DNA of 64,000 bases from Candidatus Omnitrophota bacterium (GCA_028707125.1 JAQTUX010000001.1:1192001-1256000); one strand, 5' to 3'; positions 16,686 through 26,423 are shown, numbered from the stretch's first letter. Numbers and translations are program-made. The notes: generated by a model from the sequence alone, not told the origin.

Positions 16686-17674
16686 TTGGTCTCTTTCAGT
16701 TTTTTCGTATCAACCTGCATCCCCAGGCTCAAGCCCATGCTGGCGAGCAGCTCTTTTATCTCGCTTAGCGACTTCTTGCCGAAATTCTTGAACGAAAGCA
16801 TCTCATCTTCGGCCTTCCTGACGAGTTCGGCAATGGTCTTTATGTTCGCCTCGCGAAGGCAATTGGAGCTTCTCACCGACAACTCAAGTTCGGATATGGG
16901 CAGCTTAAACTTCTCGTACAAGACGACTTCCTCCGCAGACATCTGCTCCTCTTCTTCCTCTTCCTCGGGGATCTGCCCTAAGCCGACAAACGGGTCAAGA
17001 TGCCTCTGCAGTATATTTGACGCGTAAAGCAGGGCGTCCTTGGGGCTTATCGCTCCGTTAGTCCAGATCTCCAGTATCAGGGCATCGTAGTCGGTACGCT
17101 GGCCCACGCGCGTATTCTCCACGTGGTAATTCACCTTGGTTACGGGCGTAAAGATAGAATCTATGGCTATTGTGCCTATCGGCTGGTCTTCTCTTTCATT
17201 CTGTTCCGCGGTCAGATAACCGCGGCCGCGGCCGACTTCCATCTCCGCGTGGAATTTTATGTCTTTGGTGAGGGTAGCCAAATGCAGGTCCGAATTGATC
17301 ACCTCCACCGACTCATCAACTATGATGTCCTTCGCCTTGATCTCTCCTTTTTTATCCTTCTTTATATAGATCACCTTAGGCACCTTGGAATATGAACGCA
17401 GGACGACTTTCTTCAGGTTGCAGATGAGCTCCACCGCGTCCTCCAGGACACCGGGCAAGGTAGAGAATTCGTGCATTACACCTTCGATCTTAACAGACGT
17501 AATGGCTGCCCCCTCTATGGACGAAAGCAGCACGCGCCTGAGCGAGTTTCCCAAAGTCACGCCGTATCCTTTTTCAAAAGGCGCCGCGATAAATTTAGCG
17601 TACGTATTGGAACTGCCGGCCTCATCGCAGTCAACACGCTTTGGCATCTGGAAATCTCTCCACTTTATTCCCAT
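16682..17674 (-). CDS. rpoA: DNA-directed RNA polymerase alpha subunit
   Basis: 330 residues, full length. The N-terminal assembly domain contains KGYGVTLGNSLRRVLLSS and the C-terminal domain has the helix-hairpin-helix region (ELELSVRSSNCLREANI, LSFKNFGKKSLSEIKE) that touches UP elements and activators. A glutamate-rich linker (seven consecutive Glu in EEEEEEEQ) separates them. It follows rpsD as in the classic alpha operon. An ATG nine residues inside the frame (MPKRVDCDE) is an alternative start. Confidence 0.97.
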   Translation of the reverse strand: MGIKWRDFQMPKRVDCDEAGSSNTYAKFIAAPFEKGYGVTLGNSLRRVLLSSIEGAAITSVKIEGVMHEFSTLPGVLEDAVELICNLKKVVLRSYSKVPKVIYIKKDKKGEIKAKDIIVDESVEVINSDLHLATLTKDIKFHAEMEVGRGRGYLTAEQNEREDQPIGTIAIDSIFTPVTKVNYHVENTRVGQRTDYDALILEIWTNGAISPKDALLYASNILQRHLDPFVGLGQIPEEEEEEEQMSAEEVVLYEKFKLPISELELSVRSSNCLREANIKTIAELVRKAEDEMLSFKNFGKKSLSEIKELLASMGLSLGMQVDTKKLKETK

Positions 17675-17694
17675 CTTATCTTGTCTCCTTCACT

Positions 17695-18321
17695 TTATTT
17701 TGAATACAACTCAACTATCATCTGCTCCTGGACAGGAACAGCGATATCGTCTTTTTCCGGCAGGCGGATCACTTTGGCGCTAAGCCCTTTGCTGTCCACC
17801 TCAAGCCAGCCGGGCCTTGTCCAATCTTTGGTGGCTTCAACACTTTCCCTGACCTTATTTAAAACCGCTTCTTTTGCCTTGAGCTGAATAACGTTGCCGC
17901 TTTTAACCAGAAAAGAAGGCGTGGTAACCCTTCTGTCATTCACGTAAACTGCCCCATGGCGCACCGCCTGCCTTGCCTGCGCGTGCGATGTGGCAAAGCC
18001 CGTCCTTATAATAACGTTGTCCAGCCGCCTCTCCAAAAGTTGCAGCAGTATCTTGCCTGTTACGCCCTTTGTCTTTGCCGCTATGGCGAAATATTTCCTG
18101 AACTGCCTCTCCAACACGCCGTAAAGCGTCTTCACCTTCTGCTTCTCCCTCAGCTGCAGCCCATAGTTGGAAAGTTTCGTTCTCATTTTGCCGTGATCGC
18201 CCGGGCCGTAAGCGCGCTTTACAAGCGTGCATTTCTCGCTGTGGCACTTTACCCCCTTCAGGAAGAGTTTCATCCCTTCCCTGCGGCAAAGCCGGCATGA
18301 CGGACCGATGTACCTGCCCAT
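17695..18321 (-). CDS. rpsD: 30S ribosomal protein S4
   Basis: 208 residues. MGRYIGPSCRLCRREGMKLFLKG at the N terminus keeps a C-x2-C pair and, further on, a cysteine in KCHSEKCTL, so this is the zinc-binding S4 form. The S4 RNA-binding domain (LERRLDNVIIRTGFATSHAQARQ) is intact. S4 starts assembly of the 16S 5' domain and in many bacteria represses its own operon. It lies between rpsK (two-base gap) and rpoA. Confidence 0.97.
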   Translation of the reverse strand: MGRYIGPSCRLCRREGMKLFLKGVKCHSEKCTLVKRAYGPGDHGKMRTKLSNYGLQLREKQKVKTLYGVLERQFRKYFAIAAKTKGVTGKILLQLLERRLDNVIIRTGFATSHAQARQAVRHGAVYVNDRRVTTPSFLVKSGNVIQLKAKEAVLNKVRESVEATKDWTRPGWLEVDSKGLSAKVIRLPEKDDIAVPVQEQMIVELYSK

Positions 18322-18323
18322 AA

Positions 18324-18740
18324 CTATACTCTCCTTCTCTTTGTAGGACGGCAGCCGTTGTGAGGAATGGGAGTGACATCCTTTATGGATGTCACGGTAA
18401 GCCCCGCTGCCTGCAGCGCCCTGATCGCGGATTCCCTTCCCGAGCCGGGGCCTTTCACCCTTACCTCTATTTCCTTGATACCCATATCTTTAGCCCTCTT
18501 CGCGGCCTCAGACGCGGCTATCTGAGCGGCAAAAGGCGTAGACCTCTTTGAGCCGCCAAACCCCACTATCCCCGGCGTCGCCCATACTAAACAGTTCCCC
18601 TGCTTATCCGTAATGGTCACTATTGTGTTGTTGAAACTGGCCTGTATATGGGCGATCCCGCTGGTGACATTTTTCAGGACCTTCTTTTTCTTGGGCCTGG
18701 CCTGTTGTGTTGTTGTATTTGTATTTGTGGTTGCTGCCAT
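18324..18740 (-). CDS. rpsK: 30S ribosomal protein S11
   Basis: 138 residues. A Thr/Asn/Gln/Lys-rich N-terminal lead of about 22 residues precedes the conserved core ([18 protein letters not shown]). The [14 protein letters not shown] motif and C-terminal [18 protein letters not shown] are exactly as in the family. S11 forms part of the platform and contacts mRNA at the E site. It lies in the order rpsM-rpsK-rpsD. Confidence 0.97.
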   Translation of the reverse strand: MAATTNTNTTTQQARPKKKKVLKNVTSGIAHIQASFNNTIVTITDKQGNCLVWATPGIVGFGGSKRSTPFAAQIAASEAAKRAKDMGIKEIEVRVKGPGSGRESAIRALQAAGLTVTSIKDVTPIPHNGCRPTKRRRV

Positions 18741-18754
18741 TTAACCTCCAGAAA

Positions 18755-19138
18755 TTATGATTCCGCCTTCTTTATTATTGCCATGCCGCCCTTGCGCGGC
18801 CCTTTCCTGGTCCTGGCATTAGTGCGCGTTCTCTGGCCTCTAGCGGGAAGGCTTTTCTTATGCCTCAGGCCCCGCCAGCAGCCGATATCCATAAGGCGCT
18901 TTATATTCTGTGAGATATCGCGGCGCCTGTCTCCCTCGACCTTCCCGACGCCTTTCTGGATCACCGTAGTGATATGGGCCACTTCCTCGTCGGTCAGATC
19001 CTTGGCGCGCTTGCTTACCTCAATATTGGCTTCCTTAAGGACATCGCGCGATGTCTTCCTGCCGATGCCGAACAGATAAGTAAGCGAAATGTCTATTCGT
19101 TTTTCCTTTGGAATATCAACGCCTAAAATTCTTGGCAT
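18755..19138 (-). CDS. rpsM: 30S ribosomal protein S13
   Basis: 127 residues. The start ([21 protein letters not shown]), the [11 protein letters not shown] turn and the basic C terminus ([24 protein letters not shown]) are standard. S13 sits in the head of the small subunit and contacts the large subunit and the P-site tRNA. It follows rpmJ and precedes rpsK. Confidence 0.97.
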   Translation of the reverse strand: MPRILGVDIPKEKRIDISLTYLFGIGRKTSRDVLKEANIEVSKRAKDLTDEEVAHITTVIQKGVGKVEGDRRRDISQNIKRLMDIGCWRGLRHKKSLPARGQRTRTNARTRKGPRKGGMAIIKKAES

Positions 19139-19155
19139 AATGCCTCCCTGGAGTC

Positions 19156-19269
19156 CTAACCTTGCCTTTGCTTGTGTTTGGGATTGTCGCAGATAACCCT
19201 GATAACCCCTTTTCTCCTGATTATCTTACAGTTGCTGCAAATCTTCTTAACAGACGCCTTGACTTTCAT
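19156..19269 (-). CDS. rpmJ: 50S ribosomal protein L36 (zinc-binding form)
   Basis: A 37-codon gene read directly from the sequence: it starts [15 protein letters not shown] and ends NPKHKQRQG before a TAG. Cys11, Cys14, Cys27 and His32 form the zinc ribbon of the C+ type, so it is not the zinc-free paralogue. Its ATG overlaps the infA stop by four bases (ATGA), indicating translational coupling. Confidence 0.96.
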   Translation of the reverse strand: MKVKASVKKICSNCKIIRRKGVIRVICDNPKHKQRQG

Positions 19270-19484
19270 TTTCCTCTGTGTATTATCCTTCCCCGGCTTA
19301 GATCATAAGGCGATAATTCAAGCTTAACCTTATCTCCCGGCAGTATTCTTATAAAATGCATCCTCATCTTGCCGCAGACATGGGCCAGAACTATATGACC
19401 GTTCTCCAATTCCACTCTGAACATGGCATTGGGAAGTGTTTCTACGACCGTGCCTTCAACCTCTATTAATTCTTCTTTGGCCAT
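19266..19484 (-). CDS. infA: Translation initiation factor IF-1
   Basis: 72 residues, exactly the usual size. One OB-fold with the hallmarks [20 protein letters not shown] and [24 protein letters not shown]-1 occupies the A site of the small subunit during initiation. It lies between map (one base gap) and rpmJ, the order found in many non-proteobacterial spc operons. Confidence 0.97.
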   Translation of the reverse strand: MAKEELIEVEGTVVETLPNAMFRVELENGHIVLAHVCGKMRMHFIRILPGDKVKLELSPYDLSRGRIIHRGK

Positions 19485-19485
19485 A

Positions 19486-20229
19486 TTATACCGTCAATAT
19501 CTCCGGCCCCTTTTCCGTTACGGCTACAGTATGTTCAAAATGCGCCGACAACGCTGAATCAGCCGTCACCGCGGTCCAACCGTTATCTAATATCGCGACT
19601 TCCCACGTGCCCGCGTTGACCATCGGCTCTATCGCCAGCACCATACCCGCCTCCAGGCGTTCTCCTCTGTGCGGCCTGCCGAAGTTGGGTATTTCCGGAT
19701 CCTCATGCAGTTTCCTGCCGATCCCATGCCCCACAAACTGCCGCACCACTGAGAACCCCTGTGATTCCACGCAGTTCTGCACCGCGTAAGAAATATCAGA
19801 GACGTGGTTGCCGGGCCTTGCCTGCTTAAGCCCCAAGGTCAGCGCTTTGCGCGTAACCTCCAGGAGCTTTGACGCCTCAGCGCTGATCTTGCCCACGCCC
19901 ACGGTAACGGCGGCGTCGGCGAAAAACCCGGATAGCTCCACGCCCAGGTCAATGCTGACTATGTCGCCCTCTTTGATCACCCTTGAAGACGGGATGCCGT
20001 GAACAACCTCCTCATTCACGGAAACGCACGCCGCCGAGGGAAAGCCCCTGTAACCCTTGAACGCGCATTTCGCCTGCCGGCCCCTGATACTCTCTTCTGC
20101 CAGGATGTCCAACTCCTGAGTCGTTATCCCCGGCTTTACGCGCGCCGCCAGGATCCTCAAGACCTCGGCAACTATGGCACCTGCGCGGCGGATAACCTCA
20201 ATTTCATCTGCTTGCCTGCGGGCGATCAT
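19486..20229 (-). CDS. map: Methionine aminopeptidase type I
   Basis: 247 residues. Metal ligands of the pita-bread fold are visible: Asp in [18 protein letters not shown] (two aspartates), His in [20 protein letters not shown], Glu in [11 protein letters not shown] and Glu in [14 protein letters not shown]. It removes the initiator methionine from nascent chains. It abuts adk (upstream stop at 20230) and precedes infA. Confidence 0.97.
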   Translation of the reverse strand: MIARRQADEIEVIRRAGAIVAEVLRILAARVKPGITTQELDILAEESIRGRQAKCAFKGYRGFPSAACVSVNEEVVHGIPSSRVIKEGDIVSIDLGVELSGFFADAAVTVGVGKISAEASKLLEVTRKALTLGLKQARPGNHVSDISYAVQNCVESQGFSVVRQFVGHGIGRKLHEDPEIPNFGRPHRGERLEAGMVLAIEPMVNAGTWEVAILDNGWTAVTADSALSAHFEHTVAVTEKGPEILTV

Positions 20230-20868
20230 CTACTTTTTCAGTATCTCAATGAGCTTCCTATATACCACGTCCGAATCTTCGTCGGCCGATAACTTCAGCA
20301 GTATGCCTTCGTTATTATAATAATCTATCAAAGACGATGTTTGCTTCAGATAAACGTCCAGGCGCTTTTTTACGGTATCGGCCTGGTCATCGGAACGCTG
20401 GATCAGTTCCGCGCCGCAGGCATCGCATAAGCCTTCCGACCTGGGAGGCATATTCTTGATGTGATAATTCGCCCCGCATTTTTTGCATACGCGCCTGCCG
20501 GTCAGCCGCTGTATGACAACATCCTCTGAGGCCTCCAGGTAGATAACCGCGTCTATCGGCTTATCAGTCAATATCTCATCCAGGCGCTTTGCCTGCGATA
20601 TATTGCGCGGGTAGCCGTCAAGGATGAACCCCTTGGACGCGTCTTCTTTCTTAAGGCGCAAGGAGACCATCTGGGTCACAAGGTCGTCGGGGACCAGCTC
20701 GCCCTTGTTCATTATCTCGCGCACCTTTGCCGCGATATCAGAATTACCCTTCACCGTCTCTCTCAATATGTCGCCGGTTGAGATATGCGGCACCTTGAGA
20801 TATTCAATGAGCAATTTTGCCTGCGTCCCCTTGCCTGCCCCAGGCGGTCCGAGCAATACTATCCTCAT
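20230..20868 (-). CDS. adk: Adenylate kinase (long form with zinc lid)
   Basis: 212 residues. The P-loop is GPPGAGKGTQ (7-16). The lid carries four cysteines in two pairs, CKKCGANYH and CDACGAE, so it binds zinc as in Gram-positive and many other phyla, unlike E. coli. DGYPRN and the LTGRRVC lid entry are standard. It balances AMP, ADP and ATP. The start overlaps secY by four bases. Confidence 0.97.
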   Translation of the reverse strand: MRIVLLGPPGAGKGTQAKLLIEYLKVPHISTGDILRETVKGNSDIAAKVREIMNKGELVPDDLVTQMVSLRLKKEDASKGFILDGYPRNISQAKRLDEILTDKPIDAVIYLEASEDVVIQRLTGRRVCKKCGANYHIKNMPPRSEGLCDACGAELIQRSDDQADTVKKRLDVYLKQTSSLIDYYNNEGILLKLSADEDSDVVYRKLIEILKK

Positions 20869-22211
20869 CTTCTTCCCTTTATCTTCGCCGATTTGATAAA
20901 CCCCTCGTAGTGCCTCATAAGAAGATGGGACTCGATCTGTTTTATGGTATCCAGCATTACCCCTACGACTATAAGGATACCGGTGCCGCCGAAGAATGAA
21001 GCGATCAAATAAGGGACATTAAGCGACGCCATGATCATATCCGGCAATATCGCGATCGCTACTATGAACATCGCGCCTGCCAGCGTGATCCGGGTCATTA
21101 CATAGTTAAGATACTCCGCTGTAGGCTCGCCCGGCCGTATGCCCGGGATAAAGCCGCCGTATTTCTTCATATTGTCCGCGAGGTCGCGCGGATTAAAGAC
21201 AATGGCGGTATAGAAATAACAGAAGAACACTATTAATAAAGCATAGAGCAGCGTATAAGGGCCATGCCCGCGCGACAGCGACTCTGCTATACGCTGAAAC
21301 GCCGGGTTGGGAATAAAGGTGGCGAGCGTAGCCGGAAATAATATGATGGACTGCGCGAAGATTATGGCTATGACCCCTGAAGTATCGACCTTCAAAGGGA
21401 TATAGGTGCTCTGCCCGCCGTAGATCTTCCTGCCGACTATCCTTCTGGCGTACTGGACAGGGATCTTACGCTGGCCTTGCGTGATCAGCGTGACAGACCA
21501 GACCACCGCCACAAGGAATGCCGCCATGATCAAAAGCGTCACGGGTTCGATCTGCCTGGCAGCGCCCTTTCCGGGAGCGATAAGAAAAAACAACTGCTGT
21601 ATGGCTGTGGGGATCCGCGAGATAATGCCCGCGGTGATTATCAAAGATATCCCGTTGCCGATGCCTCTCTCCTGTATCTGCTCTCCCAGCCACATTATGA
21701 AGATCGTCCCGCCGGTAAGCGTTATCATCGTGATAAAACGAAAACTCCAGCCGGGATCGGCCACTATGCTCAAACCCTCAAACCTTGCCGGGCTTTCCAG
21801 CCACAGCGATATAAAGAACGACTGGACTAAAGCCAGCGCGACAGTGCCGTACCTTGTGTACTGGTTGATCTTCTGATAGCCCGCCTGCCCTTCCTTGGCT
21901 AACTTCTCCAAAGCGGGGACTATAGCCGTAAGCAGCTGCAATATGATGGAGGCGGATATGTAAGGCATGATGCCCAACGCGAATATGGTGATCCGCTCCA
22001 TCGCGCCGCCGGAAAACATATTGATTATGCCAAAGAGCGCGCCGCCTTGTGTCTGGCCTATCTGTTTAAAAAACTTGGCGAGCTCAGCGCCGTTGATCCC
22101 CGGAGTAGGCACGAAACAGCCGATCCTGTATACCACAAGAAGGCCCAGGGTAACCAACAGCTTCTTCTTCAGTTCCGGTATCCTAAAGGAATTAAGAAGC
22201 GCGCTGAGCAT
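20865..22211 (-). CDS. secY: Preprotein translocase subunit SecY
   Basis: 448 residues with ten hydrophobic segments. It starts with [23 protein letters not shown] and contains the plug region ([33 protein letters not shown]) and cytosolic loop [16 protein letters not shown] where the ribosome and SecA bind. It forms the protein-conducting channel with SecE (45194-45379) and SecG. It overlaps rplO by 20 bases and adk by four. Confidence 0.97.
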   Translation of the reverse strand: MLSALLNSFRIPELKKKLLVTLGLLVVYRIGCFVPTPGINGAELAKFFKQIGQTQGGALFGIINMFSGGAMERITIFALGIMPYISASIILQLLTAIVPALEKLAKEGQAGYQKINQYTRYGTVALALVQSFFISLWLESPARFEGLSIVADPGWSFRFITMITLTGGTIFIMWLGEQIQERGIGNGISLIITAGIISRIPTAIQQLFFLIAPGKGAARQIEPVTLLIMAAFLVAVVWSVTLITQGQRKIPVQYARRIVGRKIYGGQSTYIPLKVDTSGVIAIIFAQSIILFPATLATFIPNPAFQRIAESLSRGHGPYTLLYALLIVFFCYFYTAIVFNPRDLADNMKKYGGFIPGIRPGEPTAEYLNYVMTRITLAGAMFIVAIAILPDMIMASLNVPYLIASFFGGTGILIVVGVMLDTIKQIESHLLMRHYEGFIKSAKIKGRR

Positions 22212-22650
22212 TTCTTATAACCGCTTTACCGCCCGCCTTTTCAATCGACCGGCGTGCTGCCTTTGAGAAAGCATCCGCCTCTACAGTGAGCGGCTTTGCC
22301 AATTCCATATTGCCCAGTATCTTTATCGGGCCTTTCTCGTCTTTTATCAGCCGTTTTTCCTTTAACAGCGCGGGATTAAGAACGCTGTCTTTCTCAAACC
22401 GCTTCAGCCGCGCGATGTCTATCAGCTGATATTCGGACCTCTTATATACCCTGAACCCTCTTTTGGGGATCTTCCTGATAAGCGGCATCTGGCCGCCTTC
22501 AAAGCCGGCGTAAAAATGCCTGCCTGCCCTCGACAACTGCCCTTTAGAGCCGCGGCAGGAGGTCTTGCCGTGGCCTGAACTTGAGCCGCGCCCCCTGAGC
22601 TTCTTTCTCCTCCTTGAGCCCTCCGGAGGGCGGATCTCGCTAAGCAACAT
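22192..22650 (-). CDS. rplO: 50S ribosomal protein L15
   Basis: 152 residues. The glycine/arginine-rich N terminus ([19 protein letters not shown]) and the [18 protein letters not shown] segment define L15. It begins inside the end of rpsE (11-base overlap), leaving no room for rpmD, which normally lies between these two genes. Confidence 0.97.
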   Translation of the reverse strand: MLLSEIRPPEGSRRRKKLRGRGSSSGHGKTSCRGSKGQLSRAGRHFYAGFEGGQMPLIRKIPKRGFRVYKRSEYQLIDIARLKRFEKDSVLNPALLKEKRLIKDEKGPIKILGNMELAKPLTVEADAFSKAARRSIEKAGGKAVIRNAQRAS

Positions 22651-23140
22651 TCTGTTCTACCTCCCGGTCCGGCTTAAGGCGGGCAAGGCCGTCAAATACC
22701 GCCTTGATAACATTTACCGGATTGTTTGACTTGAGGCACTTTGTAAGTATATCCTTGATGCCCGCCGCCTCGCAGACCGCCCTGACGCTTCCGGCCGCGA
22801 TTATGCCGGTCCCTTCCGACGCCGGCCTCAGCAATACCGTGGCCGCGCCGAATTTTCCCAGTATATCGTGGCTTATTGTCGTACCCTTCAGATCGATCTT
22901 CACCATGCTCTTCTTGGCGGCGGCCAAACCCTTGCGTATGGCATCGGCAACTTCGTTTGCCTTGCCCAGGGCAAAGCCCGCGTTGCCTTTTTTATTGCCG
23001 ACCACGACCAGGGCGCTGAAAGACATTTTCTTGCCGCCTTTGGTAACCTTGGTTATCCTGTTTATGGTAACCACCTTTTCCACAAAATCCGGCTGCTCCT
23101 GACGGCCGCCTTCTCTAGTACCCCCTCTTGGATTATTCAT
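22640..23140 (-). CDS. rpsE: 30S ribosomal protein S5
   Basis: 166 residues. The double-stranded-RNA-binding domain holds [19 protein letters not shown]-like sequence, and [14 protein letters not shown] plus [19 protein letters not shown] follow. S5 contributes to decoding accuracy. It follows rplR by eight bases. The short N-terminal lead ([15 protein letters not shown]) is glycine/arginine-rich and divergent. Confidence 0.97.
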   Translation of the reverse strand: MNNPRGGTREGGRQEQPDFVEKVVTINRITKVTKGGKKMSFSALVVVGNKKGNAGFALGKANEVADAIRKGLAAAKKSMVKIDLKGTTISHDILGKFGAATVLLRPASEGTGIIAAGSVRAVCEAAGIKDILTKCLKSNNPVNVIKAVFDGLARLKPDREVEQNVA

Positions 23141-23148
23141 ATCGTGCC

Positions 23149-23523
23149 TTATTTTCCTTTGTCGTTAAAACTTAAACCCGCGCCTTTTGCCGCCTCGGCA
23201 AGCGCCTTTATCCTGCCATGATAGGCATAGCCGGCGCGGTCAAAGACAACCTGCTTTACCCCGCGTTCCCCCGCGAGCCGGGCGACCTCCCGCCCTAATA
23301 CGGCAGCGGCCTTTACGTTTCCGCCGTAAGGCAGCGACTTCTTTATGGCCTTATCGGCAGTGCTTAAGGAAAAAAGCGTCTTCTGCCGGCTGTCATCAAT
23401 GACCTGCGCGCAAATATTCTTGAGGCTCCTGAAGACGCACAAACGCGGCATAGATGAAGAGCCGTGTATCTTCTTCCTTATCCTTTTATGCCTTTCCAAT
23501 CTTGCTATCTTTTTCTTATCCAT
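23149..23523 (-). CDS. rplR: 50S ribosomal protein L18
   Basis: 124 residues. RHKRIRKKIHGSSSMPRLCVFRS and the C-terminal FDRAGYAYHGRIKALAEAA are typical. L18 binds 5S rRNA with L5. It starts one base after the rplF stop region and precedes rpsE. Confidence 0.97.
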   Translation of the reverse strand: MDKKKIARLERHKRIRKKIHGSSSMPRLCVFRSLKNICAQVIDDSRQKTLFSLSTADKAIKKSLPYGGNVKAAAVLGREVARLAGERGVKQVVFDRAGYAYHGRIKALAEAAKGAGLSFNDKGK

Positions 23524-23524
23524 A

Positions 23525-24073
23525 TTATGACGACTTAGTTGTTGCCGCTTTTCCGAGTTTCTTCTTGACCTTTTCTCCCGCGTAGCGGATGCCGGTGCCT
23601 TTATACGGCTCGGGCCGGAAAATAGAACGGATCTCAGCGGCTATCTCCCCTACGCGCTGCCTGTTGATGCCGCTTACGCTTATCAGGGTATTCTTCTGTA
23701 CCTCTATCTTAATGTCGTCGGGCACAGGGAAAACCACGGGATGGGTGAACCTTAAGGTAATCATCAGGTTCTTCCCCTGCACAACCGCCTTATATCCTAC
23801 ACCCTGTATCTCAAGCTGTTTGGCGTAACCCTCCTTGACCCCTCTTACTATGTTAAAAACCAGCGCCCTGCTAAGGCCGTGAAGCGACTTTGCTGCCTTG
23901 CTGTCATCGGCCCTTGTCAGGACCAGTTTATTGTCTTCCAGTCTCGCCTCTATGGGCCCGGGAAGAGTATAGGCGTCTCTGCCTTTAGGGCCTTCGGCGG
24001 AGATCTGTTTGCCGCTGACCTGCAGCTTAACTCCCTCGGGGATCGCTATCGGTTGTTTTCCTAGTCTTGACAT
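23525..24073 (-). CDS. rplF: 50S ribosomal protein L6
   Basis: 182 residues, two repeated domains. MSRLGKQPIAIPEGV at the start and KPEPYKGTGIRYAGE-like C-terminal region (FRPEPYKGTGIRYAGEKV) are diagnostic. L6 lies near the factor-binding site. No Shine-Dalgarno sequence precedes the ATG: the 25 bases between rpsH and rplF hold a two-copy ten-base repeat instead (24079-24098). Confidence 0.97.
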   Translation of the reverse strand: MSRLGKQPIAIPEGVKLQVSGKQISAEGPKGRDAYTLPGPIEARLEDNKLVLTRADDSKAAKSLHGLSRALVFNIVRGVKEGYAKQLEIQGVGYKAVVQGKNLMITLRFTHPVVFPVPDDIKIEVQKNTLISVSGINRQRVGEIAAEIRSIFRPEPYKGTGIRYAGEKVKKKLGKAATTKSS

Positions 24074-24078
24074 ATCGT

Positions 24079-24098
24079 ATTAGCGTTAATTAGCGTTT
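24079..24098. repeat. Two tandem copies of a 10-base ATTAGCGTTA unit
   Basis: Copies lie at 24079-24088 and 24089-24098, differing in the last base. They fill the rpsH-rplF gap and replace the usual ribosome binding site of rplF. Confidence 0.6.
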
Positions 24099-24500
24099 TT
24101 ACCAAATGTAAAACAAAACCTCGCCGCCGATTTTCTGGCCGCGCGCCTCTTTATTTGTCATCAGGCCTTTAGAAGTGGAAACAACTGCCAGCCCTTTACC
24201 GCGAAGCACAAAAGGCATATCCTTACACCGGGAATAAACCCTTAATCCGGGCTTTGACCTGCGCTGTATCCCGGTCAAGACGGGCTTCTTGGGCGCGTAG
24301 TATTTAAGGTATACCCTCAGGCGCTTGCGGCTTCCCTCTTGTTCCAACGGCTTTATCTCTGCTATATAATGCTCCCTTTTCAATATCTCCAGGATCGACT
24401 GAGTCATCCTGGAAAAAGGCACATCAACGCTCTCTTTGAATACCATTGAGGCGTTCTTCAATTTAACTAACGTATCTGCTATCGGATCGGTTATTGACAT
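24099..24500 (-). CDS. rpsH: 30S ribosomal protein S8
   Basis: 133 residues. DPIADTLVKLKNASMV at the N terminus and GLAVVSTSKGLMTNKEARGQKIGGEVLFYIW at the end match S8, although the long C-terminal match is quoted here only to locate the family signature STSKGLM. S8 binds 16S helix 21 and often represses the spc operon. It follows rpsN. Confidence 0.96.
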   Translation of the reverse strand: MSITDPIADTLVKLKNASMVFKESVDVPFSRMTQSILEILKREHYIAEIKPLEQEGSRKRLRVYLKYYAPKKPVLTGIQRRSKPGLRVYSRCKDMPFVLRGKGLAVVSTSKGLMTNKEARGQKIGGEVLFYIW

Positions 24501-24513
24501 TTTTAGGTTCCTC

Positions 24514-24699
24514 TTACCAGCTTGCCTTTTTCACGCCCGGTATCAAACCCCTCCAGGCCAATTCGCGGAAACAGATCCTGCAGAGCTGAAATCTCCTCAG
24601 GTAACCCCTTGACCTTCCGCAGATAGGGCAGCGATTATGTTGCCTTGTGCTGAATTTCGGCTTCCTCTTCCAACGTTCTATCTGTGATTCTTTCGCCAT
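24514..24699 (-). CDS. rpsN: 30S ribosomal protein S14, zinc-binding type Z
   Basis: 61 residues, the short zinc-ribbon form. Two C-x2-C pairs are present ([20 protein letters not shown]). The long zinc-free form of E. coli is about 101 residues. It lies between rplE and rpsH. Confidence 0.97.
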   Translation of the reverse strand: MAKESQIERWKRKPKFSTRQHNRCPICGRSRGYLRRFQLCRICFRELAWRGLIPGVKKASW

Positions 24700-24705
24700 T
24701 TAGTT

Positions 24706-25266
24706 TTACTCCGATTTAAAAGGCATCCCGAAATGCTTTAATAATTCGCGCGACTCCTCTTTGGAGCCGCCTTCTATCACAAACGTTATATCCATACCCT
24801 GGACCCTGGAGATCTTATCGTAGTTGATCTCGGGAAATATCGCCTGTTCAGATAACCCCAAGGTAAAATTCCCGTCTTTATCAAAGGCGCCCGGGTTGAC
24901 CCCTCTGAAATCCTTTATCCTCGGTATGGCGAAACTTATCAGGCGGTCCATGAATTCATACATGATCCTGCGCCTCAATGTAACCTTGCAGCCCACAGGC
25001 GCGTTCTTCTTGAGCTTGAAATTGGAGATGGCCGTCCTGGCGCGCCTTAAAAGGGGCTTTTGGCCGGTTATAAGCGCCAGCTCCTCCACCGCCTTATCCA
25101 TTATCTTGATGTCGGTAAGCGCCTCTCCCACGCCCATATTCACCACTATCTTCTTAAGGCGCGGCACCTGCATAGGGTTCTTGTAGCCGAAGCGCTTCAT
25201 CATCTGCGGGATGACCTCTTCCTTATATCTTACCTGCAGCCGTGCCGGCTGTGACTTCTGGTCCAT
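24706..25266 (-). CDS. rplE: 50S ribosomal protein L5
   Basis: 186 residues. Diagnostic parts are PRLKKIVVNMGVGEA, TGQKPLLRRARTAISNFKL and GMDITFVIEGGSKEE. L5 binds 5S rRNA and touches the P-site tRNA. It follows rplX with three bases between. Confidence 0.97.
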   Translation of the reverse strand: MDQKSQPARLQVRYKEEVIPQMMKRFGYKNPMQVPRLKKIVVNMGVGEALTDIKIMDKAVEELALITGQKPLLRRARTAISNFKLKKNAPVGCKVTLRRRIMYEFMDRLISFAIPRIKDFRGVNPGAFDKDGNFTLGLSEQAIFPEINYDKISRVQGMDITFVIEGGSKEESRELLKHFGMPFKSE

Positions 25267-25269
25267 TTT

Positions 25270-25581
25270 CTATAATGTCTCCTTGCAATTCTTGCAGACG
25301 CGCGCCTTTGTCCCGTCTTTAAGCACGGTAAAACCTACCCTCGTCGCCTTATGGCAGCGGCCGCATACCAGCATGATATTAGAGATGTTTATGGGAGAAT
25401 CTACCGACACTATACCTGCCTGCTGGCCTTCTTTTACCCGGCGCATATGCTTTTTTACAACGTTGATACCTTCAACCAGCGCCTTGCCTTCCGCGAGGTA
25501 TAACTGCAACACCTTGCCGGTCTTACCCCTGTCTCTGCCGGAAAGCACTTTTACTGTGTCGTTTTTCTTTATCTTCAACAT
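25270..25581 (-). CDS. rplX: 50S ribosomal protein L24
   Basis: 103 residues. The KOW motif (DTVKVLSGRDRGKTGKVLQ) is near the N terminus. The C-terminal part keeps two C-x2-C pairs (CGRCHKATR and CKNCKETL), a zinc site seen in many non-E. coli L24. L24 is an early assembly protein of the large subunit. One base separates it from rplN. Confidence 0.97.
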   Translation of the reverse strand: MLKIKKNDTVKVLSGRDRGKTGKVLQLYLAEGKALVEGINVVKKHMRRVKEGQQAGIVSVDSPINISNIMLVCGRCHKATRVGFTVLKDGTKARVCKNCKETL

Positions 25582-25582
25582 A

Positions 25583-25951
25583 TTAAATTACCTCCGGCGC
25601 CAGCGAGATGATCTTAGTAAAATTCTTGTCCCTTAATTCTCTCGCCACCGGGCCGAACACTCTGGTGCCCCTGGGATTAAGCTGATTATCTATGAATACC
25701 ACCGCGTTCCTGTCAAACCTTAATATGGAGCCGTCCTCGCGCCTTATGGGCGCCCTGGTGCGCACGACGACCGCCCTTGCCTTTTCGCCCTTCTTGATTA
25801 TCGCCTCGGGCTGCGACTCCTTTATATTGACCATTATGATATCGCCGACATTCGCGAAGGGCTTCCCCTTGCATCCGATAACGCCTATGCAGGAGGCCTT
25901 TCTGGCTCCGGTATTATCCGCCACATCTAATATTGACCTGAGTTGTATCAT
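25583..25951 (-). CDS. rplN: 50S ribosomal protein L14
   Basis: 122 residues, the standard size. [18 protein letters not shown] at the start and the [21 protein letters not shown]-type end are conserved almost universally. L14 forms inter-subunit bridge B8. It shares one base with the rpsQ stop. Confidence 0.97.
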   Translation of the reverse strand: MIQLRSILDVADNTGARKASCIGVIGCKGKPFANVGDIIMVNIKESQPEAIIKKGEKARAVVVRTRAPIRREDGSILRFDRNAVVFIDNQLNPRGTRVFGPVARELRDKNFTKIISLAPEVI

Positions 25952-26238
25952 TATGCCGCCTTTTTCAATATTTTAACCAGCCGGAAATGTTTTTCCTTTG
26001 ATATGGGCCTGACTGCTTCTATCTCCACCCAGTCGCCCGCGTTAGCGCTGTTCTTTTCAACGTGCACTTTGAATTTTATCGCCCTCTTCATGACCTTGCC
26101 GTATAGAGCGTGCCTCGTAAGCGTGACGCAGCGGACGATCGCGGTCTTATTCATCTTGCGCGAGAGCACCACGCCTCTCGTGCGCTTTCTTCCCTGTGCT
26201 TTTACCTTTGCGGCTATGTCTGTATTCTCTGTACTCAT
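25951..26238 (-). CDS. rpsQ: 30S ribosomal protein S17
   Basis: 95 residues. [18 protein letters not shown] and the OB-fold end [16 protein letters not shown] mark S17. A short charged N-terminal lead of about 15 residues precedes the core. The start overlaps rpmC by four bases. Confidence 0.97.
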   Translation of the reverse strand: MSTENTDIAAKVKAQGRKRTRGVVLSRKMNKTAIVRCVTLTRHALYGKVMKRAIKFKVHVEKNSANAGDWVEIEAVRPISKEKHFRLVKILKKAA

Positions 26239-26423
26239 TTACGCCTTTCCCTTAGAATAGTTTCTATCCTGGCAATGTCTTTTTTATACAGTGAAAAATT
26301 ATGCGGCTTATCCACCCTGCCTGAAAATTTCTCAAAATTAAGCTTAAACAGATCTCCCTGAAGAGAGATCTTCTTCTGCTCTAATTCCGCGTCGCTCAGG
26401 TTCTTCAACTCCGCTATCTTCAT
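26235..26423 (-). CDS. rpmC: 50S ribosomal protein L29
   Basis: 62 residues in two helices: MKIAELKNLSDAELEQK and [18 protein letters not shown]29 lies at the tunnel exit and helps dock SRP and trigger factor. It overlaps rplP by four bases and rpsQ by four. Confidence 0.97.
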   Translation of the reverse strand: MKIAELKNLSDAELEQKKISLQGDLFKLNFEKFSGRVDKPHNFSLYKKDIARIETILRERRK

